64,000 nucleotides of DNA from Planctomycetota bacterium. GTDB lineage: Bacteria; Planctomycetota; Planctomycetia; Planctomycetales; Planctomycetaceae. The DNA lies in NCBI GenBank assembly GCA_027623235.1, contig JAQBVJ010000008.1:38353-102352 (forward strand), written 5' to 3'. Position numbers and translations under genes: made by a program. Each line of letters opens with the position of its first letter. Position 1 is the first letter of the stretch. The notes beneath the pieces were generated by a model, which worked only from the letters and a program-made list of their open reading frames with translations, ran no database searches and was not told the DNA's origin. This document shows positions 46,937 to 54,582 of the stretch, one piece after another.

Positions 46937-47887
46937 ATGCAGGAATTCGCCACGGACGTCCTCTTTCGCCCCGCTGCCAGTGAGCTTCGCTTTCTTCCGG
47001 AAGGACCGTACCCGTACGGCGAAGGCCGGCTGAGCTGGGTCAGCATTCAGCACGGGCTGGGATCGACTTTTGGAGCAATCAACGTTTTCGATTTTGCGAC
47101 GGGTTCCAACGCGACACACAAACTTCCAGGCCGTCCCGGTTTCGCCTTTCCGACGAATCAGGACAACACTTTTGTCGTTGGCTGTGAGCGACACGTCGGC
47201 CTGTTCAACATCGCGACGGGTGAGTGGTCGCCGATGAGCGACGAACTCGAAGCGGGCGTCGCGGGGACGATCCTGAACGACGGGGTGGCGTTTTGCGGCG
47301 GACTCGTGTTCGGCGCGAAGGACCTGACATTCTCTGAAAAGAAAGCCGGGCTGTATTTCTGGCGACGTGCCGATGGTGAGTTCGTGAAACTGCGGTCTGA
47401 CCAGGTCTGCTCGAACGGCAAAATCGTCGTCGGCTCAGGCGATCAGGTCACGCTGCTCGATATCGACACTCCGACAAAATGCGTGGTCCGCTACGAGCTT
47501 GATGTTGCAAATGGAAGTCTGTCCGAGGCGGAAGTCGTGCTCGACCTGAATTCGCGCGAGGACTTTCCCGACGGCATGATCGCGACGCCGGACGGCCGCG
47601 GCGTCATCATCGCGTTTTACAATCCGCACGACCGGGACGTCGGGCAGTGTGTTCAGTTCAGTCTGGACACGGGCGAGGCAGAAGCGATCTGGATTACCGA
47701 AAAGGCGCCTCGCGTGACGTGCCCTCAACTGATCAAAATTGACGGCGCCGTGAAGCTCGTTCTGACGACGGCCATCGAAGACATGCCGGCGGAGATGCTG
47801 GAGCGACATTCGAATTCCGGCTGCCTGTTTGTTGGTGAGACAGAGTTCGACTCGCTTCCAGAGACACCGATTTTCGAAGTTCCCTGA
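46937..47887 (+). CDS. SMP-30/gluconolactonase-like beta-propeller protein
   Basis: 316 aa from ATG 46937 (MQEFATDVLF), after GAGAGACCC. Family landmarks are LRFLPEGPYPY near the N-terminus (metal-binding Glu), LNDGVAFCGGLVFGAKD and EDFPDGMIATPDGRGVIIAFYN, with the Asn/Asp ligands of the six-bladed propeller. Members hydrolyse sugar lactones with a divalent metal; the substrate is not predictable here. Followed closely by a VOC gene. Confidence 0.85.
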   Translation: MQEFATDVLFRPAASELRFLPEGPYPYGEGRLSWVSIQHGLGSTFGAINVFDFATGSNATHKLPGRPGFAFPTNQDNTFVVGCERHVGLFNIATGEWSPMSDELEAGVAGTILNDGVAFCGGLVFGAKDLTFSEKKAGLYFWRRADGEFVKLRSDQVCSNGKIVVGSGDQVTLLDIDTPTKCVVRYELDVANGSLSEAEVVLDLNSREDFPDGMIATPDGRGVIIAFYNPHDRDVGQCVQFSLDTGEAEAIWITEKAPRVTCPQLIKIDGAVKLVLTTAIEDMPAEMLERHSNSGCLFVGETEFDSLPETPIFEVP

Positions 47888-47898
47888 GGATCTGCCTG

Positions 47899-48663
47899 AT
47901 GAGCGACAACCTCGGACGATTTGTCTGGCACGACCTGATGACGACCGACGCACAAAAGTCGCTCGAATTTTATCAGCAGCTTTTTCCCGAATGGACGGTC
48001 GAGGACCTGGGCATCGGCGCGGCGGGCACGTACCACCTGATCCGCGCGAACGGCTTTCAATGTGGCGGCATCGTGGCGATTCCCGAGGACGCCGGCATTC
48101 CGTCTCACTGGATCGGTTATGTCGCGGTCAAGGACTGCGACGCGGCCGTGGAACGGGTGAAAGAGGCCGCAGGAGCCGTCGTCATGCCTGCTCACACGGC
48201 GCCCGGCATTGGTCGTTTCGCTGTCGTCGCCGATCCGGTGGGAGCAATCGTCAAGCCGTTTGAGGTGGAACGGGAAATCCACCTGCCCACGCGTCCAAAG
48301 TCCGGCCAGTTTGCGTATGACGAATGTCTGTCGAATAACGTCCCGGCAACTCAGCGGTTTTATCAGTCGGTCTTCGGATGGTCGGTCATTGAAACTCCGA
48401 TGGATGGTCTGGGGACCTACACGAGTTTCCGTGTCGATGAGAAGGACACGGCGGGTTGCCAGGCTATGCCGCCGGAAGCGGACGGCAACCCCGTCTGGCT
48501 GTCGTATCTCTATGCCGAAGACATCGACGATCGAGTCGCGAAGGCGGAATCACTGGGAGCTCAATTGTTCGTGGAGCCGCAGAATGTTCCAGGCGTCGGC
48601 CGATTTGCGGTCCTCGCCGATTCCAGCAACGCGCTCTTTGCACTGTTCCGAAGAGGCGTTTGA
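47899..48663 (+). CDS. Two-domain VOC (glyoxalase-like) protein
   Basis: 254 aa, two vicinal-oxygen-chelate domains in tandem (about 5-120 and 130-250). Each opens with a motif of the type FVWHDLMTTDAQKSLEFYQQ or FAYDECLSNNVPATQRFYQS and ends with a GRFAV(V/L)AD strand (IGRFAVVADPVGA, VGRFAVLADSSNA). Such proteins bind a metal or small ligand; specific reaction unknown. Only 11 bp separates it from the SMP-30 gene, so they are likely co-transcribed. Confidence 0.88.
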   Translation: MSDNLGRFVWHDLMTTDAQKSLEFYQQLFPEWTVEDLGIGAAGTYHLIRANGFQCGGIVAIPEDAGIPSHWIGYVAVKDCDAAVERVKEAAGAVVMPAHTAPGIGRFAVVADPVGAIVKPFEVEREIHLPTRPKSGQFAYDECLSNNVPATQRFYQSVFGWSVIETPMDGLGTYTSFRVDEKDTAGCQAMPPEADGNPVWLSYLYAEDIDDRVAKAESLGAQLFVEPQNVPGVGRFAVLADSSNALFALFRRGV

Positions 48664-48730
48664 CGCTTCGGAAGTTTAGAGGAATGACAGCTCCAGAATC
48701 GCCGACCTCAGAATCCGGAAGGAGACTAAC

Positions 48731-49588
48731 ATGAAGCGCATTGTCGTAACGGGTGGCTCGGGTCGGCTTGGTGTGAAGGTCATCGACGAACTTGTCGCAC
48801 GCGGCCTGGATGTACTGTCGGTCGATCTCAATCGGCCGGAAACGCCGAAGTGTCCGTTCCTTCCAGCGGACCTGACCGACGCGGCAGTTGTCCACGATGT
48901 CCTCGCCGGAGCGGACGGGGTCATCCACCTCGGCGCGATTCCCGGGCCGACATCGCAAACGCAGCCAGTCACGTTTCAGAATAATGTGATGAGCACGTGG
49001 AACGTCGCTCACGCTGCCGCGACGCTCGGGCTGAGGCGGCTCGTTTTTGCCTCAACGGTCTTCACGCTTGGCTGGCACGAATCGGCGAATGCGTTCTGGC
49101 CAGAATACGTGCCCGTCGATGAAGAGCACCCGCTGACTCCGTTTGAGGCGTACGGGCTTTCCAAGGTCATCGGCGAGGAGACGGTCGCCGTCGCCTGCCG
49201 CAGGTCAAAGCTCACTGCCGTCAGCCTGCGAATCATGAATGTCATCCAGGAAGACGGATACTTCGCGCTGCCGTGGCCGACACCGACGAAGGATCGCGGG
49301 ACGCGGTTCGTCCTGTGGCCGTACGTGGACGTTCGCGACGCGGCTATCGCCTGCTGCCAGGCACTTGATGCGAACGTGAGTTGCCACGAGGCAGTCTACA
49401 TCGCGGCAGAGGACATCCGATTTGATGCCCCGACCGAGCAGTTGCTCCGCGAGTTCGCACCAGACGTGACGATTCGAAAACCGCTTGCCGGTTCGCAAAG
49501 CGTCATCAGCATCGAAAAAGCCCGGCGGCTGCTCGGCTTTCGGCCGCAACACACCTGGCGAAACATCCGGCCCTCTGAAACGTCATAG
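48731..49588 (+). CDS. NAD(P)-dependent epimerase/dehydratase (extended SDR)
   Basis: 285 aa. The Rossmann motif VVTGGSGRLGVKVIDEL is at the N-terminus, with NAD-ribose Asp in VDLNRP and the catalytic YGLSKVIGEE (Tyr-X3-Lys) about residue 141. A strong ribosome-binding site (AGGAGACTAAC) precedes ATG 48731. Related proteins include UDP-sugar epimerases and uronate dehydrogenases. The SMP-30 neighbour (lactonase) makes a uronate dehydrogenase plausible, but this is inference. Confidence 0.88.
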   Translation: MKRIVVTGGSGRLGVKVIDELVARGLDVLSVDLNRPETPKCPFLPADLTDAAVVHDVLAGADGVIHLGAIPGPTSQTQPVTFQNNVMSTWNVAHAAATLGLRRLVFASTVFTLGWHESANAFWPEYVPVDEEHPLTPFEAYGLSKVIGEETVAVACRRSKLTAVSLRIMNVIQEDGYFALPWPTPTKDRGTRFVLWPYVDVRDAAIACCQALDANVSCHEAVYIAAEDIRFDAPTEQLLREFAPDVTIRKPLAGSQSVISIEKARRLLGFRPQHTWRNIRPSETS

Positions 49589-49760
49589 CCTGCCTCGTCA
49601 TTGAGACCGCATGTTCTGCATTTCCGTCGGCGCGACAGTTTTTCTCAGCAACGGCCGTGCGGCTTGCCGTGTTCCGTGGGAAGCCACTCGATTCACTTGT
49701 CGGATCCCTCAACAGAACTCGAATACTACTTCTGCGGGTCGCACTCCTGGCTGAAAACTC

Positions 49761-50123
49761 ATGGACATTCTCCTCGTCGAAGATGACGCCCAGGTTCGTG
49801 GCGGGCTTTCCGCATTTCTGCGGACGCGCGGATACCGGGTGAGAGCCACCACAACGAATGAAGGTGTCAATTCAATCGACGGAACGCTGGACGCGGTCAT
49901 CAGCGGTTACCGCATGAAGCCGCCGAATGTCGAGCGGCTGGTTGCGTCGCGGAACGAGCGGGCTCCGCTGTTGCCCATGATCGTGACCCTGTCGACGCCT
50001 CGCCCCGAGGACGCTTCTCGAACAGATGTCGAAGTGATCGACGCGCGGGACGGGGTTGGCCATCTTCTGAAACGACTTCAGGAGCTGGACACGCAACTTC
50101 GACCGCTCAACGCGACCGAGTAG
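49761..50123 (+). CDS. Degenerate receiver-domain protein
   Basis: 120 aa. The N-terminal MDILLVEDDAQVRGGLSAFL has the acidic pocket of a receiver domain. The strand that should carry the phosphoacceptor Asp reads LDAVISGYRMKP, where canonical receivers have a pattern like VLLDLRMP; no Asp is at that position. The conserved Lys near residue 100 is also not evident. It is a likely pseudo-receiver that signals without phosphorylation, or a decaying gene. Not linked to a kinase gene. Confidence 0.75.
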   Translation: MDILLVEDDAQVRGGLSAFLRTRGYRVRATTTNEGVNSIDGTLDAVISGYRMKPPNVERLVASRNERAPLLPMIVTLSTPRPEDASRTDVEVIDARDGVGHLLKRLQELDTQLRPLNATE

Positions 50124-50138
50124 CGATGTTGTTTCTGT

Positions 50139-51242
50139 TTACTTCTTCGAGTCGTCCATGGCCCGCAGTGCCTCTTTAGCCCGAATGCGGATGCGGATGA
50201 TGCCGAACTCGTCGGCGATCGGCTTCACCAGTTGTTTCACCTCGGCTGCCTGAGCGTCATCCATGATCGGATAGAGGTCTTCAACCGCTTTCAGAACGTT
50301 GACCAGGGCCACCGCATTCATCACTTCCTGATTCTCAGCCTGCGCCTGCCGCACAACTTCGGTTTCTCCGTCCATCGTTTGCGGGTCGACGGCGTCAGGA
50401 GCTTTCTGCAGAACCCGGATGAAAACGGGCAGTCCTTCTGTGGAGCCGTGACGTGTCAGACCGATCGCCGCGTTGACCTGCGTATTTGCGTCATCGTCTT
50501 CGGTCATCACCCGCAACCGCTGCTCAACACCAATTCCTTCGACGAGTCCCATCGTGAAGGCACACAGCTGGCGGCTCAGCGGGTTCGGGTCCTGCGAGTA
50601 ACGCACCAGGCTGTCGGCGAGTTCCGGATCGTTCAACCGCGCGCCAGCCCCGTCGGCCCGGCCTGCGATCAGAGCCAGAGACCGGATTGCGTCGGCTCGG
50701 ACGATTTCGTCCCGCCTCGGGTCGGCGGCGTCGAGCAGTACCGGAATGACCACCTCGTGAGCGTCCAGCCAGCCAATCGCCGTCGTCACAAACGACTGTT
50801 GACTGACGAGCTCTTCGTCGGAAGCCGGTTCGTCGAGCAGATCTTTCAGCAGCTCAGTCAGCTCTTTCGCGATCGCCGGATTCTTCGAAAGCTGCTGGCC
50901 GTCTTTTCCCAGTTCGATGTCGGCCCGCAACATCTGGGCGAGTCCATTGGCACCGCGCCATCGACGATGCTCGTTGTTGCTGCGCATCTCGACAATCTGC
51001 TGCCGCCAGTCCTGTTCGCTGGACGAGATCTTTCCGAACAGAGCCCACACACCGATCACCGCTGCGACGATGAGTCCCGGAACCAGGAAGAGCTGCAGAA
51101 TGAACCCGGCTGACGGCGGCTCAACATGCGGAAGATCGTCAGGGAGATCGGAAGCCGGAATGGCCTTCGCGGAAGGGACCGCGCGTGAATGCGTGTCGTC
51201 CGGGCTCGGAATGGAAGTTTCGTCCGGGCTGGAATCAGCCAT
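50139..51242 (-). CDS. Membrane-anchored HEAT-repeat-like protein
   Basis: 367 aa. A Pro/Asp/Ser-rich cytosolic N-terminus (about 1-45), one membrane helix (GFILQLFLVPGLIVAAVIGV, about 46-65), then about 300 residues of helix pairs (IRSLALIAGRADG, QVNAAIGLTRHGSTEGLPVF) like HEAT or armadillo repeats. No enzyme motif. It may be a scaffold. It is convergent with the degenerate receiver gene, 16 bp apart. Confidence 0.8.
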   Translation of the reverse strand: MADSSPDETSIPSPDDTHSRAVPSAKAIPASDLPDDLPHVEPPSAGFILQLFLVPGLIVAAVIGVWALFGKISSSEQDWRQQIVEMRSNNEHRRWRGANGLAQMLRADIELGKDGQQLSKNPAIAKELTELLKDLLDEPASDEELVSQQSFVTTAIGWLDAHEVVIPVLLDAADPRRDEIVRADAIRSLALIAGRADGAGARLNDPELADSLVRYSQDPNPLSRQLCAFTMGLVEGIGVEQRLRVMTEDDDANTQVNAAIGLTRHGSTEGLPVFIRVLQKAPDAVDPQTMDGETEVVRQAQAENQEVMNAVALVNVLKAVEDLYPIMDDAQAAEVKQLVKPIADEFGIIRIRIRAKEALRAMDDSKK

Positions 51243-51515
51243 CAGAGTTTCCTCAAACAGCGAGGCGAGGCAGCGCCGACGCGGACGTTCGCTGTCGGCA
51301 GGATGCGAATTGGTGGCAGTTTAGGCCTCGCCCGTCGAGCGGGGAAGGATCATCCGATCGGTTCCCGATTCCGGGAGGTTGCCCTCCCAACGGGATGGCC
51401 CACTTTCACGCTGAAGCCACGACCTGATCATTGAATGGCCAATGTTTCCGTGAGAAACTCCGCAAACGTACGGCCACGAAAGTGGCTTCGACCTGACGAC
51501 CACGAGGGAATCAAG

Positions 51516-52580
51516 ATGGTATTCTGGAAGAAAAAGTCGAAGCAGACGTTTCGGGAAGGTGTCGCGGAATTCTGGGACTGGTTCCCGACCGTGGCCGAGC
51601 GGTTCGGTCAACTGCTCGAAGATCAGGATGGCGAGAAAGTCGTCGCTGAAGTCAGTCGGAAGATGGAAAAGTCTCTGCCGACTCTCAGCTGGGTCTTCGG
51701 CGGCGAGGGCAAGGGCCACTCGTTCACTTTGACTGGCGAAGGTCAAGTCGCCAGGCAGCTGCTCGCCGAGTACTGGCTGTCACAGGCGGTCGACGTTCCG
51801 GGCTGGGAGTTCTTCGGCTCGCGACAGCCTTCGTCACCGGACTCGCTTGCCAGCATGGCCATTCGTTTAAGCGATCAGGATCAGGTGGATGCCGAGACGT
51901 TTCTCATCCGGACGAAGGTCGATGAAGAAGCAGAAGTCGTCGACATCGTCGCCTGGCATCCGGCATTCGAATCTCTTCCTGAGGAGCATCACGCGAACAT
52001 CCTGTTCATCTTTCTGGACGAAGCAATGGGAGAATTCGGAACCCAGACCTGGATCGGCGACATCCAGATCGAGCCTGTGACTGCCGGAAACGACACGCGT
52101 TCCTTCGCCGACTTTCCGAAATTTCTGGACTCCATCCAGAAGTATCATGGCTGGGAGAAAATGTCTCCACTGGAGTGCTACACGGGCTACGAAACTCAGC
52201 AGCAGTCGGACGCGCCGCGCGGCGACACGATCTGCGGGACAACCTGCGTTTCAAGCCTCATCTTCGACTTCATCGAAAACGACGGACACTTGTCGGAAAA
52301 CCCGCTTCAGGGAACCGGCGCGGAGTTTATCTACATCGCGGTCGACCGATCGGTGTTTCCGGACGGAAGCCAGATCGACGTGCGAAGCAATATTGAAGAC
52401 ACAATCGACGATGCCCTGCGTGAAGAAGCGTGCGGCCGGTCGCTCGGCGGCGCCTTCGGAGAAAACTACAGCTACATCGAGTTTCTGCTGTTCGACTCCG
52501 CGGACGGTCGCCGAATCATTCGAGACACTCTTGAACAGCTGCAGCTTGCCGGTCGGTCGCGAATCGAAAGTTTCGATTAA
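51516..52580 (+). CDS. Unknown 354-aa protein upstream of the zinc-ribbon genes
   Basis: 354 aa from ATG 51516, behind GAGGGA; an open frame from 51435 adds 27 unlikely residues. Soluble, acidic, with a basic start (MVFWKKKSKQTFREG). Recurrent features are SWVFGGEGKGHSFTLTGEG, GWEFFGSRQPSSPDSLASM and LFIFLDEAMGEFGTQTWIG. I do not recognise a family, though the layout is reminiscent of DUF695-type proteins. No signal peptide or catalytic motif. It is followed by three small zinc-ribbon genes on the same strand, which may be co-expressed. Confidence 0.75.
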   Translation: MVFWKKKSKQTFREGVAEFWDWFPTVAERFGQLLEDQDGEKVVAEVSRKMEKSLPTLSWVFGGEGKGHSFTLTGEGQVARQLLAEYWLSQAVDVPGWEFFGSRQPSSPDSLASMAIRLSDQDQVDAETFLIRTKVDEEAEVVDIVAWHPAFESLPEEHHANILFIFLDEAMGEFGTQTWIGDIQIEPVTAGNDTRSFADFPKFLDSIQKYHGWEKMSPLECYTGYETQQQSDAPRGDTICGTTCVSSLIFDFIENDGHLSENPLQGTGAEFIYIAVDRSVFPDGSQIDVRSNIEDTIDDALREEACGRSLGGAFGENYSYIEFLLFDSADGRRIIRDTLEQLQLAGRSRIESFD

Positions 52581-52695
52581 GGCATCACAAAGAAAACTCA
52601 GAACACTTCATTGGAACCCGCCTCAGCATCTGGGACACTGGCTGGAGCAGGGCGACTTCAAGTTCTGCCTGCAGACCCCTCGCGAAAGCCGCCCC

Positions 52696-52890
52696 ATGTG
52701 GTTTTATATTATCTTTCCGATTCTGGTCGTTCTCGGAGTGCTGTCGCTTCTGGCATTCACCGGAAGCGCCGGAATTGAGTCGCTGGCCGACTTCGAGGGC
52801 CACAACGCAACGATTACCTGCTTCCACTGCGGCAACGAAACGCAGGTCGGCCGAAAAGTCTGCGAGCACTGCAACGAGGAACTGCAATAA
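52696..52890 (+). CDS. Small membrane-anchored zinc ribbon protein 1
   Basis: 64 aa: an N-terminal membrane helix (FYIIFPILVVLGVLSLLAF), a short acidic linker, then a zinc ribbon ITCFHCGNETQVGRKVCEHC (two CXXC). It ends EELQ and its stop overlaps the next start (TAATG). Paralogous to the two genes that follow. It would place a Zn-binding knuckle on the cytosolic or periplasmic face, depending on topology. Confidence 0.75.
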   Translation: MWFYIIFPILVVLGVLSLLAFTGSAGIESLADFEGHNATITCFHCGNETQVGRKVCEHCNEELQ

Positions 52891-53096
52891 TGGCCTTTTT
52901 CTCGCTGCTGCAAATGGTTGTGATCGTTGTCGTCGTGGTCGGCCTCGTGGCCGTCTTTCGTCGGGGACAAAGCAGCAGCGGTTTCGGGGAATCGACGCAG
53001 CAGGCGGCGTCAGGAGTGACGCTCAACTGCCCGCACTGCGGCCAGGAAACGGAAGCGGCGGTTGAAGTGTGCTCGCACTGTGGTGAAGAGCTCTGA
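52890..53096 (+). CDS. Small membrane-anchored zinc ribbon protein 2
   Basis: 68 aa, ATG overlapping the previous stop. A membrane helix (LLQMVVIVVVVVGLVAVF) is followed by a basic RRGQ, a Ser/Gly linker, and the ribbon LNCPHCGQETEAAVEVCSHC with two CXXC pairs. The layout and end (GEEL) match proteins 1 and 3. Confidence 0.8.
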   Translation: MAFFSLLQMVVIVVVVVGLVAVFRRGQSSSGFGESTQQAASGVTLNCPHCGQETEAAVEVCSHCGEEL

Positions 53097-53135
53097 CCGA
53101 CGTTAATCACCGTGAGGGCTCAAATGGAGATCGCA

Positions 53136-53345
53136 ATGGGAGTGTCTTCGGGACTTGTCGAAATTGTCATCCTGGTCGCCATCATTGGCGGACTGGCCTT
53201 CGCCTTTTCCCGCCGAGGTTCCGGCAACTCAGGAAGCACGTCTCTCCCGCAGGCCGCTTCCGATGTCACCCTCAACTGTCCGTCCTGTGGCGCGGAAACC
53301 GGTGCGGCACGCGAGAACTGCGAACAGTGCGGCGCGGAACTCTGA
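53136..53345 (+). CDS. Small membrane-anchored zinc ribbon protein 3
   Basis: 69 aa from ATG 53136, with GGAG 6 bases upstream and length equal to its paralogues; alternatives at 53124 and GTG 53112. Helix VEIVILVAIIGGLAFAF, RRGSG linker, ribbon LNCPSCGAETGAARENCEQC and end GAEL. Closest to protein 2 (shared QAAS-VTLNCP and RRG). Confidence 0.78.
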   Translation: MGVSSGLVEIVILVAIIGGLAFAFSRRGSGNSGSTSLPQAASDVTLNCPSCGAETGAARENCEQCGAEL

Positions 53346-53404
53346 TCCGGCTTCTTAGTTCAACCTGAAGTTCGCCTGTTTGCTGGCGAGCCGCCAGCGG
53401 GAAT

Positions 53405-54478
53405 TCACGAGGACTGGTTCGCTCCGGCCAACTCTCGCAGATTGGCCAGCACGACCGGTTGCGGGCACGACCACACGAGGAAAAACATCGCCTCACTGAC
53501 CAGTCGGGCTGCGGCATGCGCTGCGACGAAGCCGGCACCTTTGCTCGCGGCGAGACCTGCCTGCGTCGACCTCAAAGCCAGCGAGTTCGATCGCTGCCGG
53601 AGCGTATCCGCAGAGAGGTGGAGTGGCAGGTCGTCATCGTCAATCGCGACCGCCTCATGGAGGGACGTCTGGAGTGCGGCGAGTTCTGACTCAAACGACT
53701 CGGCAATCCCCTGCAGATCCGAACGCTTTTCCGCTTCCGCTCGAACGATCTTCACAGCCGCTGCGGAATGCCCAACGGCCAGAGCCGACGTTGTGTAAGA
53801 GCCCGCTCCGCCACCGGTGACTTTGATGACGTCTTTGACTGGCTCGGCAACGAGATCGGTCCTGGGCACGAAAACATCTTTCAGCTGAATCGACGCCGTG
53901 CGGGACGCGTTGAGCGCCAGCAACGGCACAGGCGACTGAACGGTCACGCCGGCTGTCGTCATCTGCAGAGCGACGAGCAACTGTCTCCCGTCGTCCATTG
54001 TTCCCCCGGTGACGACAATGTCTGCGCAGTCAGATCCCGTGACCCACGGAACATCTCCGTTGAGCAGAAATCCGTCTGCCGTTTCTTCTGCCCTGACGGT
54101 CGGCTGTTTCCAGTGCTGACGCGAGGTCGTGAGGTGAGAGATCCCGACCGTTGCAAAAATTGAATCGTCGATGAGTGCTCGCAACAGCGGCTCTTTGAGC
54201 TCGACATTGGGAGACCGGACCAGTCGCTGGATGGCCGCGTTTCGCTGAGTCAGCACGAACACCGACGTCAGGCACGCCGCAGCGAGCCTCTCATAGCCAA
54301 CCACAAGTTCCCGTGGCGAAATGTCCGAGCCGCCGAATTCCTGCGGAATCAACCAGCCGAGAACTCCCGCTTCAGACATCGCGGTCAGCTGCTCGCCCGG
54401 CCACGCGTCGAGCCGCCCGAGATCCGGAGTGGCCAGATTCAGTCGCGTCAGCAGTTCGTCGAAAAACTTGTCGATCAT
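53405..54478 (-). CDS. Acyl-CoA dehydrogenase-like flavoprotein
   Basis: 357 aa. N-terminal helical domain with GVLGWLIPQEFGGSDISPRE, central beta domain with NGDVPWVTGSDCADIVVTGG and VFVPRTDLVAEP, and a helical C-terminus (AAKIVRAEAEK-like segment, GLAASKGAGFVAAHAAARLV). FAD-linked dehydrogenase of acyl-CoA or a related substrate. The catalytic Glu was not located with certainty, so a non-canonical substrate or loss of activity is possible. It stands alone. Confidence 0.8.
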   Translation of the reverse strand: MIDKFFDELLTRLNLATPDLGRLDAWPGEQLTAMSEAGVLGWLIPQEFGGSDISPRELVVGYERLAAACLTSVFVLTQRNAAIQRLVRSPNVELKEPLLRALIDDSIFATVGISHLTTSRQHWKQPTVRAEETADGFLLNGDVPWVTGSDCADIVVTGGTMDDGRQLLVALQMTTAGVTVQSPVPLLALNASRTASIQLKDVFVPRTDLVAEPVKDVIKVTGGGAGSYTTSALAVGHSAAAVKIVRAEAEKRSDLQGIAESFESELAALQTSLHEAVAIDDDDLPLHLSADTLRQRSNSLALRSTQAGLAASKGAGFVAAHAAARLVSEAMFFLVWSCPQPVVLANLRELAGANQSS

Positions 54479-54582
54479 GGTCTGTCCGCAAGGTCACCCG
54501 AAGCGCCCCGGCAGGAGTGTCCTTCCTGCTCTGGGTTCGCGACAGGAACATCATTGCGGGTGTGGAGCTCTCCGTCGCCGTC

